64,000 bases of DNA. Source: Gymnopus androsaceus JB14 (lineage: Eukaryota > Basidiomycota > Agaricomycetes > Agaricales > Omphalotaceae). Made by a program: the position numbers and the translations under genes. The notes under the pieces were generated by a model. That model ran no database searches. It was not told where the DNA came from and saw only the letters and a list, made by a program, of their open reading frames with translations. This document shows, piece by piece, positions 12,346-23,511 of the stretch (within the stretch, counting starts at the first letter, position 1; each line of letters begins with the position of its first letter). The stretch covers positions 124,001 to 188,000 of the forward strand of contig ML769456.1 of NCBI GenBank assembly GCA_009733575.1, written 5' to 3'.

Positions 12346-13966
12346 TTGTGCACCGATCGCGGCACGATCGATTGCCTGATGAAATTAAGTGTCACCTGTT
12401 GTGACAACTGGTGTAAGCGCCGAAAACAAAGAACAGTTTCCAGTTTCAACACAGCTCCATATGCAGTTGTTACTCCGTTCAATTCATTCTCCCACTTGCA
12501 AGCCTTGTGAAAGCTCCACCAGAATTGAATTTCTTGCGTCACTCGAGCGAAATTCAAAGTGGCCGAGGTTTTCTGGAATAGTTGGAAGCAAGCTGGAAGG
12601 TTGGGACTCTGATAACAAACCCTATGGACTGATAGATCATAAGTAGAATAGCTCAGTGAAGAAGGGTCACATATTCACTGCTTGCCTCATAAGCGTCGGG
12701 TGATCTTCCGGCGGAGACATTCTCAAACAACCATCAAGACTCCCAGTGTCAAAATCGCAAAATCAGAATTTTGGTGCGAGAAACCTGGTCGTATCAAGTT
12801 ATGAGCAGCTGTCGAGGGATAATCTATTAACCAACCCGCTGCCTGAGCACAATCCCTCATTTCAATGCAAATCATAACAACCCAGCCTACAGGTTGTTTT
12901 CATTGAAGTTGTGAAGCGGCAGACATTCGGAGTGATGTGACTGATGGCTGGTGAATTAGAATATTTCAACAATGAGCTGTACGTGTAATCTCTCTTCAAT
13001 CACAAATCTCTAGCAGCACTCTTTCCCTTCAAGTCATCTTTATTTTGGCATGTGCGGAAAGTACTGGGTATCAGTTGTCTGGTCCTTCGGCGCTGATATA
13101 TTCCTGTCCTTCTGACTCCTTTTGGCCTTATGAAAATGCATAATATTACCAGTAGTCAAACTATAGGTATGTATAATTCCTAAAACACCACTTGCACGCA
13201 GCACACTTGTTAGCAAGCAGAACATTTACTTCTGCTGAGTCCAGCGCTCACTCGGCGCTTATAAATGTTGGCCGTAAACCGGCGCGGTCCCATTGAGAAA
13301 CAGCTGGGTTCCGTTGGTTTATGACCAAAAAGCAGTGTTGTTGACTGAAGTATCCAGCAGGCTCTTTAGAATAAATACATTTAACTGCTTGTTTGTGACA
13401 TTCTCGGCAGGGCTCCGCGGAGGGCTCCGCCTATCGCACTAGGGCTGCTCCAGAGGCGACTTATTGAAAGAGGGTTGTAGCAGGATTGCGTTTGAGCAGC
13501 GGGGTTGGTTAATAGAATTATCCGCTGTCGAGGCAGGAAGGATACGTGGACTCCATTTTACTTTATATTTTTTTACCGTCTGATACTCGGATGACGCATC
13601 CCCGTCAGCTAAACCTCACCGTAATCCTTCGGAAGAGCATCTCTACTACCATAACAATATTCTCTCGTCGTTCGTCTACTCCCATGACTTTCTTTGCTCC
13701 TTAAGTTTCGTGTACTGCGAGCAATATATATACAACTACTTCTATCTACCATTACGTTATCATCTCAACATAGAAACAAATGTTTTCCTACAGTAGAGGA
13801 CAGAAATTGTAGCAAAACAGAACAGACGTAAAGGAACACCTTGACCATGATCATGCAGTGATATTCGGACCAAGCTGGTTCGCGCCATACACTGTAGACA
13901 TCCCTACAAAAAAAAAAGAATATCCGCAACAAACCTGGAGAATACCACTGACCAGAAATTACAGTG
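12346..13966. other. Intergenic region, nothing recognised
   Basis: About 1.6 kb contains only short ORFs with no domain. The region near 13250-13440 has GC-rich palindromic words (GCTCCGCGGAG). The part from 13560 on is probably the downstream flank of the next leftward gene. Confidence 0.4.
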
Positions 13967-15610
13967 TCAAACAGGGAGCGAATGGCTTCCTGTCATTTTC
14001 CACAAGACCGCAAGTCTCAAACCATCTTTCTCGATGTGGTCCAAGACACTATACGCATCCGGGATTTTTGTCCTTCCTCGGAATATAATGGTAAACGATC
14101 GAAGACAGTCCACTTCATTACCCGCTCGTGTCCATCGAGACTTGACCAAATCAACAACGGAATCATCTTTGAACGAAGGTGCACCCACGTTCAAGTGAAG
14201 ATGGCGTAATCGCGGAACAAGGGGTGCAGTCTGCTGGTGTAGAGAGCTGGTCTGATAGGAATGCAGACTCTCTATGAATCGGGAGGTCAAAGGAGTGTCC
14301 ATGTATGGGACATCGGTGTCGTCGAGAGTGAAATCCAGCAAAGTGGGGAGATAGCTGAGGAGATGGACAAGGTTGGAGTCGGAGAGTGCCAGACTCTCAA
14401 TGGAAAGGATGGTCAAGGGAAAAGATGATCGCTGGACAAATGACATGAAAAGGCGGAAGTTGGCCCAGGAAGAGCTATAGTTGCATTCATCATCCTCTGT
14501 CAGCTCTAGATGAAGAGTTTTAAGGGAAGGACACGTGAAGAAAGGGAATATGGAGCAGGTTGAATCCGCCTCAGACTCATGTCGTATGGTCAATGTCTCC
14601 ATTGTGGAAAACATTAAGGGAGGTATGGACGCAAGATCAGTTAAATCAGCGACGAGATCTTTGATATCTAGTGATGAGATAGACGTAGGCTGGGCAAGTA
14701 TATTGGCCTGCATGTCGTGATCGTCAACGTTAACTTTAAGACAAGACAGCCCTTCTAATGAAATTCCTGGAGACAATGCCGGAAAAGTCTCCAGGTTTAG
14801 AATCTGAAGGTTGGGTGTTCTAGAAATAAAAAACTCCAGATCATCAGCAATCTGGAGCTCAAGTTTAACGAGTTTAGGGAAACTGAGATCTGCCAAGGAG
14901 ATGGCACCTGAAAACAAGTGATTAGCTCTCCAAATGCTGCGCATAGTGAGTGTATACCAGCGCCGACACTCTGCAGCCAAGATGGAGAACGGGCGGAATT
15001 CGGGTGGGATACCATCTGCGTCGAACGTGACAGTTAAGTCAAGAAGCCATTCTTGAGAACGTTTAACAAATGTTGCCAGAATCTCGGAAAGCTGGTTGTA
15101 CAAATGCACATCGTTTTCATGAATACACGCATTATACTCGAGTGAGATCCTCGACCAGATACTAGACGACGATAGCCCAACCATCCGCCAACGTGAGCAG
15201 ACGCTGCTAAGGACGAGCGCAGGCTTATCGACGAGAGTGCCCAAGGTTTGCGAGGGAGAATCAACAGCCATCACTTTAAAGTGATTAGTATCGCAGCAAT
15301 CGTCGAAAATGCGTTGGAGAATCTCGGTAGGAATCTTTCGGATTGGCGCGACCAACGACTCGACGTGGGACGCGTAGATTTGCAGACGCTTCCGCTGAGC
15401 ATCCAGGAATATCCTACGAGACTCGATACGATGGATTTCGGATTCATAGTCCTCCAGGTCGCGTTGCACATTTTGGAGAATGTCGGCAACCTCATCTGGT
15501 TGAACCGAGGCAGGACCTGATTCTGAACGAAGTTTTTCGCGTATGGAGGAAAGATCTACATCTATTCGAGGTGAGAAGAGATTTTCCTTGCAGTTTGAGC
15601 AGAAATGCAT
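13967..15610 (-). CDS. F-box domain protein with leucine-rich C-terminus
   Basis: This is a single uninterrupted ORF of 547 codons starting MHFCSNCKENLFSP. Residues about 45-85 form a helical or coiled segment (DILQNVQRDLEDYESEIHRI). A canonical agaric F-box follows at about 90-135 (PIRKIPTEILQRIFDDCCD ... LSSVCSRWRMVGLSSSSIW). Irregular leucine-rich segments run to the end (FPKLVKLELQI; LTILSIESLAL). F-box proteins link a substrate to Skp1 in SCF ubiquitin ligases; this one's substrate is unknown. The ATG at 15608-15610 is chosen because it begins the conserved short head that precedes the coiled segment. The ORF has no visible lesion. Confidence 0.87.
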   Translation of the reverse strand: MHFCSNCKENLFSPRIDVDLSSIREKLRSESGPASVQPDEVADILQNVQRDLEDYESEIHRIESRRIFLDAQRKRLQIYASHVESLVAPIRKIPTEILQRIFDDCCDTNHFKVMAVDSPSQTLGTLVDKPALVLSSVCSRWRMVGLSSSSIWSRISLEYNACIHENDVHLYNQLSEILATFVKRSQEWLLDLTVTFDADGIPPEFRPFSILAAECRRWYTLTMRSIWRANHLFSGAISLADLSFPKLVKLELQIADDLEFFISRTPNLQILNLETFPALSPGISLEGLSCLKVNVDDHDMQANILAQPTSISSLDIKDLVADLTDLASIPPLMFSTMETLTIRHESEADSTCSIFPFFTCPSLKTLHLELTEDDECNYSSSWANFRLFMSFVQRSSFPLTILSIESLALSDSNLVHLLSYLPTLLDFTLDDTDVPYMDTPLTSRFIESLHSYQTSSLHQQTAPLVPRLRHLHLNVGAPSFKDDSVVDLVKSRWTRAGNEVDCLRSFTIIFRGRTKIPDAYSVLDHIEKDGLRLAVLWKMTGSHSLPV

Positions 15611-15848
15611 CTAATCTGAAAGGTATATTGAGAAAAGTTTGCTGCAGTCCCGCGACGCACTTACTCGTTCCGCGACACTGAAGTAGATTTGCGTTGCCAG
15701 TGGGTAGGCTTGTGATAGATTGTTTAACTTGTAGCCAACGATTTCCGTTCAGAAGCTTGTGGGAAAAGCCGAGATTCAAACCTTCTTCGAATCCTTCATG
15801 AGTTCAAACCCAACTTGAACTCTTCCATCCTGCTTTGCTTCGGGCAAC

Positions 15849-18800
15849 ATGCCCACACATCTTGCTACACCATCCTCCTCGAGCAATGCCATAAATATCT
15901 CTTCTCCCGCTCCATCTTCAATCACTCTCGTTAGCAGTAGTTTCGGAGATGGTTCCGATTCTTTTCCATTTGCCGAGTTGGAAGGAAAGGAATATAGTGA
16001 ACAGGTATAACGGGCAGGACTGGCAGAAAGACCTTGTGCTGAGGACTGTATTGCTTACAGGTTGAGTTGCTGGAAGCTCGACTGGTCAAGGAAAATCGTA
16101 TCAAAGATGGGGCAGAGAACATGCTGAACATTGCGGTAGAGGTGCGCGCTCAGTTTCAATCTTTCGATTTCTTCATCTCATTCTCTTCAATTAAGGGAAA
16201 GCTGCGCGACCAGGTCGTCTCGGAGCTAAGGGGCGCGAATACTAGAATACAAGCCATTATGGACCAGAAAACAAGAATAGGCACGTCAATCTAGTTTCAG
16301 CTCACAGCGTAGCCCTGACCGATATTCTATCTAGAAACGGCGCTGAGGGTGCATCATCATAGGAGACGAGAAGAGCCTGAACATGATCCTCAGGCTGATG
16401 AAAGAGGTTTATATCCTGTGGATATCGCGCCCACAAAGCTTATTCATCTTCCATAGGGGACGACTTTAGAACTGCTCTTCGTAATGCTCGCGACTGTATT
16501 TCGGCTCTTGTCACCTTGAAATCGGACTCCTCGGATACTTCTAATTTCGACCGACAGCTGATTGAAATAATGACGAAACTTTTGGTCATTTTGCAAAGAA
16601 ACCTGCGCGTTCGCTATGAAATCAAAGTTCCCGAAATCGTTCAGCCGTACGCTTTTCATGTCTGTGATATCCTATCCTGATAATAATAAGTTCGCTACAG
16701 GGTCCTTCCTGCTCTCGCTGATAAACGCACTAAAGAGTGCCGTGCAGTCGCATATCGCGTAATTCGACACTCCCTGGTGGATGCTGAATCAGTTCAAAAA
16801 TTGAAGGAACAGGAGATTGATTGGTATATGATCAGGTCCCTCCACAAGGAAAACAAAGCAGCAGTTGAAAAGGAACAGGTCATCAAGCTTATTCGTGCGA
16901 TCGTCGAAGTCGGTACTGTGTCCAATGGTGGTCCCGCTGTCGTGCCTCTTTCCGAACCTGTGATGCGTGCATTTATCGCAGTGGCAGAACAAGCAGACGA
17001 CCCATTCAGGTTCATATGCATCCAAACTTTAGCCGAACTAGGTGTGTGCTCCAGCCATGTCTGAAGCGCTTTATTCACTCCCTTGGTTAGTCGTCCTCGA
17101 TACAGATCTGGTAGCAAGAACTGGTGGTATACGATTCCTCCTCCATGCCATTGGCGAGGGACCAGTGGAGATAACCCCATTACTAGCCTTTGCGTTTCTG
17201 CATATTATCGATTCCCCGCGGACTCGTGCTTATCTTCATGTAGGCACAGACCTCGAGGTTAGTCTTCCCGTCTCCCCATTCATGCAACGTCTTGATTTTC
17301 CACCGTCTCCGCTAGATAGCTCTTTCAGCAGTCACGGATGCATACGGCAAAGGACCTGATCATGCTGAACGTATGAAGAGCTGCACAAAAGTCATCCAGC
17401 TCATGCTACGGACATGGAGTGGTCTGATGTACTTTTGCATGGACGAAATGAGAGCCATCCGGTCTCTTGTGGACACCCTTCGAATACCTTCTCTAGAGAC
17501 GCGAGTACGTTGTTGCGTTCTGTCCCGCGAGTCTTGGCACTCACAGTACCCAGGAAATCATTCTCAACATGTTTTTCGAAATTTTGAATATCAAAACGCC
17601 TGAATGGTACCAGACTTTTATCGCCGGGAGACGATTGACGAGTTGGTTCATGTTTATTTTCACTGGGGAAAAAATTGCTCAAGCCCTTGCAGCTTATCGT
17701 CGTGATGGTCGTGATGGTCTCAAAGATTCGGAGCCTCTTGAACGCAATGTGCAGACACTGAAACTCACCGATCAATACCTTGCACTTCTTGTTTTGGTAT
17801 TCACCAATGCAGGCCTAATCGAGGTAGATACATCATCTTACTTTGCTACCAGTACCAACGTTGACCTTTTTCTGCATAGGCCCTTGTTTTTATGATGGAA
17901 GAGACTCCAACTGGTTCAAGTCTCTCTCGTAAGGCTACCCTATTGGTCGGCGAAATATTGCAAATGTCGAATCGCGTGTTACCGTTATCGGTAGCTGCTC
18001 GAATACAGGCTTGTCCTTTAGCTTGTTCTGATTCATCCAATTTTCATACTTTCTTTGTAGGCTCTACCTTCGATATTCTCACTGGCCTCCGACTACGATA
18101 ACGGACAACACAGGCTTGTTGGAGTTTCGGCGCTGTCCGCTCTTGATAGTTTTAATCGAAATCGCACACGGCTGGAACCTGGTGTGGTCAAAACATCGTC
18201 AAGACTAAGGTAACGTCCGTTCACCTCCCTTTATTAGGATATATAACTAATGGTAATGAAGAGCAAACTCCATTGATGATGCTGTCCGGCGAGGTCAAAG
18301 ACAAGTGGAACAGGCTAGACTCAGGGTCGGTATGCAGATGGACGACAAGACTTTCCAAAGCTCTCTTCTTGAGACACAGGTGATGCTCACCAAGGACCAC
18401 GCTAAATGGAACTTTGATATCCTACAAGAACTTATCGAAGGTCCCTTACTCAACCCGAAGCGTATGGAAGAAGCTATCAAAGGAGCACGTTTCATTAGGC
18501 GTTTAATGGGTTTCTTCCATCCGTTCAGTCATAGATTTTCCGATATGCACCGTATCAAAGTAAGTAGGCCCACATACAAGTCAGGCTTTGTTGTGTAACT
18601 GATAAGTTGTAGGTCAATCTCAGATGGGTTCGACTCGGTTGCTCGCTTCTCACTACTCTTATGGCGAGTCAAGACGGAATCCGGTATCTATCTTCGGAGG
18701 ACCCATTCATGCGAGAAATCGTCAAGTGTTTCGCTCAGCTCGATCCAGTATGTGTGCTCACCGAATCCCGGATGCTCTCCTTCTTACTTGTATTCTGAAA

Positions 18801-20968
18801 AGTTCAATAGTCAAGCTGCGCCTGATTCCGACCCAATGTTCTCCAAAAGGAGAATAGCGGAGACACTGACATACGGATATCTCGATATGCTTGGTACTCT
18901 CAGCAAGCACAAGGAGGGCATCGAGTGGGTACATTTTTTTTCGCTTCCTTCAAAAAGCTAACTCGTCAGTGTCTAGGATTCTCGAGAATTACAAGATATT
19001 TACGGCCTTTTATCATCTGAGTGACCTGAAAAGCCGAGAAGATCTGATCAAAGGGATTGTTGAGAATCTAGACTATAGCATGTAGGTACTTTTCACCGTC
19101 CCCGATTCGGAGCATTCAACCTTTTCACAGTGATGGTCATCCGCGTATTGTTTTATCAAAGGCTCTTACCTCGAGTCATAAGGTGAGTGTCCTGCTTGCA
19201 TGCACTGGACTGTGAATAATTTATCTACTCTCAGCGCATCCAACTGTACGCTACTCAACACCTCGGGGAGTTGATTCGCGGATCCCTTGTGGCTAATGCG
19301 TGGACCCTTCGACTCTTACTAACGCAGTTGTACGACCCGTCCGCTGAAGTTCGTAAATTGGCCGTCGATTACCTCGAGGAAGCATGTGAATCAAAGGACA
19401 TTCTTGAATTGGTAGTCGAGATGCGTCCTACAATGGATCATCTTGGTGATATTGGTAACGCTCTTTTGCTCAAGTAAGTTGTTCTGTCCTTTTCAGTTGT
19501 CGATATTAAATGTTGTTTATTAGGTTCATGTCAACTCCGACGGGTTTCCGATACCTATACGACGCCGGTTACATTGATCGTGAGATGGATATATGGTTTG
19601 AGGTGTGCTCTTCGTCCGCTGAAAGATTCTGGGGCTTATTTTTCTTTTTCAGGAACACAATATCTATTATGTGGTTCAGGTGGAGGTCTTTTTGGCGCAG
19701 GTGTTCAGTTCCAGCGAGGAAGATGAACATACAATGTATGTCGCGGGATTTTATTGGAGAAAACTTCTACTCACCGCTCGGCTTAGGGGCTTTGAAGGAA
19801 CCGTTCCTCCTCATTTCTATGGGGAGATGTCAAAGACGGAACTAGGCTGTCATATTTTGCAAGACAAGGGCCATTTTGCAGAGTTTGCCCAGTTCATCCG
19901 TCAACACGGCCATGAGAGCGAAGATGCGGAATTGATCATGAAGCTCAAAAGTGTTCTTTGGGCCGTGGTGAGCTCCTAAACCGAAAACTTCATGTTATCT
20001 TTCCTTACCGCTATTTCCTGTCGATAGGGAAGCATCGGGGCTACTGAAAGAGGTCTTCCTTTTCTTGAAGAAGAGGAAATCATTCCGGCTGTGCTTAGCA
20101 TAGCTAACGAGTCTCTCATAACTTCTGTTCGAGGGTATGTCTATCTGTTTTTGGCTCGTTTATGTACTGATCTTTTAACCCAGAACTTGTTTCTTCGTGC
20201 TGGGGCTAATCTCGTCCACGTCCCAAGGGGCAGAGATACTTGATGATTATCAGTGGGAGGCCACTTTGACCCCCATGGGCATGCCCACAGGACTATGTAT
20301 ACCCGTCGAGCTTGACGAATTCATTTCAGTGAGTATTTATACATCGGTAATGTCTCGTCCTGATTATCCTGCTTTCTAGCTACCACCTTGGCAGCAACAT
20401 ATACCCGAACAAATCAACACGTATTTGATACCTCCCACCACTGAACCGGAACTGGAAGCAATTACAGCTATACAAAATCTTGCGAATACAGTTATTGCGA
20501 ATGCGGCCTCGCGGTCATTAGCAAGGTTCGTTATAAGCAAACGCGGTCGTTCCCTTCGCTTCGCGCTGATTTTAAACTAGGATGAAGTCTCGGCCAGAAT
20601 ATCGTTCGGTCTTCACTTCTCCAACTATGCTCTACCGCGTCCTTCATACTATATCCACATCAAGATACCGTCTTCCCGTCCGGCGATATATTGTGGATCT
20701 ATTTAACGTCGAGCTGAACACGGACGTAGTCGCGGCGATGGTTGAGGCATCGAAGAAACTCAAAGCAAATCCTGCGCATCCTCCACCAAAGACAGATCTC
20801 AACCGTCGTCTCAGCATGTTTGGTAGCTTGGGAAGGTCGAGGCGTCCGTCAGAGAGCGATGAGGACGAGGATGACGAGATGAATGAAACCTCACAAGAAA
20901 TTATCCCAAAGGAGGCCCCAGCGATCGCGCTGCATCCTGTACAAAAGATAGTGGGATTTGCGTATTAA
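15849..20968 (+). CDS. TSC11: Rictor/Avo3/Ste16-like TORC2 scaffold subunit
   Basis: A long gene with many small introns encodes the TORC2 subunit Rictor, which holds the complex together and directs TOR kinase to AGC kinases. The start at 15849 opens a low-complexity head. An HR1-like coiled segment follows (LLEARLVKENRIKDGAENML), which fungal Rictors share. The N-terminal helical repeat block has the family string EIDWYMIRSLHKENKA with EVEKEQ-like spacing. Later sections include QHLGELIRGSLVANAWTLRL, FYWRKLLLTARLRGFEG and the Rictor V domain (RGTCFFVLGLISSTSQGAEI). The C-terminus is acidic and serine-rich (RRPSESDEDEDDE) and ends VGFAY at the stop 20966-20968. No lesion was noticed. Exact exon ends need RNA data. 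Confidence 0.9.
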
Positions 20969-21129
20969 TGGATACTACTCTTGGGCATGGATGCTTCATT
21001 CTTCTATTTTATCTTTCGGATATCCCTGCTGCTTGAATTGACTATATGTTTGTTCATTGTGTGTATCTGTAATATGTATCCTAGTGCATGTGTATCATAT
21101 CGCAAGTATGGGCTGCTTATCAGTGACAT
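20969..21129. other. Convergent 3' spacer
   Basis: This is a short spacer between the convergent Rictor-like and F-box genes. It probably contains both 3' ends. Nothing else is seen. Confidence 0.5.
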
Positions 21130-22487
21130 TCACATCTCCATCCAAACGATATGGGCAGTATCTCCATCGTAATCGCCACCGTGTGGCACATATTGCAAAA
21201 GCAAAGACAACAAAGCTGCCCGGTCCGTGATCTTGTTCCAGAATGTCGATGGCCACCAGAATGGTCGCATATCCTTGAGAAGCCCTAACTGACTTGTCAA
21301 AGGAAACACCAACTTCAAGGTTTCAAGATCAATCTGTACTCTGCCACTAATGTTGTCGATATCCCAAACATACACAGCAATTTCTGGTACAGTTGATAGC
21401 GCACGATCGGCCCAGGAGGGAGCTGGACGTGTCAAAATGGTCTGTATCTCTGGAGGGAAGACGATCAACAGCGAGTGCAGACTGCTGAGCTCAGATATTT
21501 TGTATCCAAGCGGGCAATTCCCTGCTAAACGAACTTGAAGCATCTGGCAACATGGATCCAGCAGCTGTAGATGAGTGAGGTGAATCATCTGTGTCAATAT
21601 ATCCGTTGGACATCGTATGAATTCTATCCAAGGGTAAGTACATGTCAATACTAGATTTGAGACCACTTACCCTCGAGAAGGATGGTAAGGTGCTTCAAAG
21701 ACGCTGTGCATGCCCGCAGGACTCGTGTCGCCTCTGCGCGCAAGTGACGGCTAGAATACAGTATTACCAACTCCTCAAGCTGAGGAAGTTTGACAAGGTC
21801 ACTTCCCAGGTCACTTGATGGTACATGAGAGTACCAGCAGAGCCTTTTCAGAGGTAGAATGGGGCAGAGACCATTGGCAGAAGTCCAAGCTCCATCCCAA
21901 GCGAGATCTTGGAGATCTGGCAAGCTTTGGAGAGCTGTTAAGAACTCAACAGAGCTTTCATTCAAGGCAATGGGATCTATTACGATGCGACGAAGTGAGG
22001 GATTACTCTGGAGGAAAAGACTGAGGCGTTTGATGCGATGAATTTGGAAGTGATAGTCGCCAAAGCCTTCGCTATATCGCATATAGAGGCTTTCGAGTTT
22101 CGTGAAAGGAAGAGTGAGGGGCATTTCTGCGTCGACACCAAATTCTTCAACTGATCGTCGCGTCATCTTCGGTTTAAATTCGACGAGCAAATCGCGGACT
22201 TTGTCTACGATGGAAGGATTGGCTAAAATTGTAGTCTGAAGACGGTGGATGAAACCATCGAACTTTTCTCCTTTCCTATCTCGATTTTGAGAAATAGAAT
22301 CATTCTGAACATACGACTCCGAGGAATCGACGAAAACAAGCTCGAGATACTTGAATAGCAGGTACTGGCTTCGAGTACGCCAGTCTGCGCATACGAGAGC
22401 ACATTTCCTGAGTGTTTTATAGTCGTCACTGAGGAGATCAATGATCCTCTCGATGAGGTCTTGAGAGAGTTTGCCTTCGCTGGACAT
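21130..22487 (-). CDS. F-box-like protein with LRR-like C-terminal part
   Basis: The start is taken at 22487 (MSSEGKLSQDLIERIIDLL), which begins an F-box: LIERIIDLLSDD followed by LRKCALVCADWR. An ATG 72 bases upstream would add a hydrophobic head not expected in the family. Exon 1 runs to about 21670. An intron of about 50 bases then restores the frame (LTILLE joined to EFIRCPTD), and exon 2 ends HIVWMEM at 21130. Leucine-rich stretches fill the middle (LPQLEELVIL; LSSLHSLLIV). It is intact. The first about 75 coding bases and the 5' flank are duplicated at 38889-39035, and a decayed paralogue lies at 49139-50260, so this gene marks the left edge of the repeated block. Confidence 0.8.
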
Positions 22488-22784
22488 GGCAAGGTTGAAC
22501 TTGAATACTAAATAGGCGCTGACGCAGCGAAAGAATAGTGCTAAGTGCCTATTTTCCATATGATATATAATAATAAAATAACGCTTCTACGTACTTAGTA
22601 CCTTTATGCCGATATAAACAAGTACTAAAAAATTATTGTAGGTAGACAGCGCCAACTGTCGATAGTCAGATTGCAGGCTTATTGACAACCAGCAGAGTCT
22701 TTTACACTTGGCAGGGCCGAAGATTGACCAGCAGCTGGGGCCAGGTTTCCAAGATCTTTGAGTTTAAGTAATGGAGCACAAGCC
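22488..22784. other. F-box upstream region with a fragment of a neighbouring F-box paralogue
   Basis: 22534-22677 is homologous to 48981-49138 on the far side of the repeated block. 22683-22746 is homologous to 49802-49865, inside the right-hand F-box pseudogene. So this short piece joins intergenic DNA to a fragment of a gene body that lies elsewhere, which marks a rearrangement or assembly join at about 22680. Confidence 0.65.
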
Positions 22785-23262
22785 CTAAAGCCCCAGCAGC
22801 ATCAAGAGAACAACAATAGGGACAAGATTATGTGCTAGCATCAACATCCTTCCAGGAATTGACCATGAATTCCAATGCTCTTCAAAACCACTTGCCAAAA
22901 GGTTTTCGAAGGAGGCAACATTGGAACCCATAGTAATGATGAAAGCTTGGTCTTTCTGGCTAGCAAACAGAACTTGCCATAGAGTCAAAGCGCAAGGATT
23001 GGGGATTAAGTGATTGAGTAAGATATAAATGTGTTACAGCACAGCATTCAGCTTGTAACCTTCGAGATTCAAGAGCACCATAACAGATATAGGCTGCTCC
23101 TAATGCAAATATTCTTTGAGCCTTTTCTTCGTCTGCAAAGGCCATCTCTTCATCCAGCAAGAGTGCCAAGAGTAGTGGTTCTTCATTGTCGATTGTCGGT
23201 GTCCATGATAAGAAGCAAGCAAGGCAGGTGCGCCGGAAAATAATCTGGACAAAATCAACCAC
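22785..23262 (-). CDS. Unrecognised leftward ORF, head-to-head with the NACHT-WD40 gene
   Basis: Two overlapping reading frames on the minus strand read as one protein with a frame change near 22985. The first is 101 codons from 23262 (MVDFVQIIFRRTCLACFLSW, then an acidic and alanine-rich part with FALGAAYICYGALESRRLQ). The second continues LWQVLFASQKDQAFIITMGS and ends with a hydrophobic tail (LVPIVVLLMLLGL). I recognise no family. It starts 250 bases from the NACHT-WD40 ATG and is transcribed away from it, so the two may share a promoter. The equivalent in copy C (39265-39739) differs by several one-base indels, so the true frame is uncertain. It could be a gene fragment. Confidence 0.35.
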
Positions 23263-23339
23263 GGTCTGTGATCTTTGTTGTAGATTTACGAAAAATTTAT
23301 CTTTATCAAAAAATTGATGAATCTAGATTGAATCTAGAA

Positions 23340-23511
23340 ATATTTTAAATTCAAATCGGCGACGGGAGGTCACCCATTTGTAGTGCAGCGTTCGCCGTTG
23401 ACATGGCCCCATGATTTAATCACTAATGTCGGCCTGTCAATGTCATGTGTTCATTTGAGATGTATATAATGAGTCTCATCAATAGTTGTATATTTTATCC
23501 CTTCCCCCATC
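23340..23511 (+). promoter_or_regulatory. NACHT-WD40 promoter, copy A
   Basis: A TATATAAT box at 23463-23470 lies 49 bases before the ATG at 23512. The stretch 23357-23431 contains seven CpG in about 75 bases, unlike the gene body, which has almost none. The same arrangement recurs in copy C (TATATAAT at 39947-39954). Confidence 0.6.
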
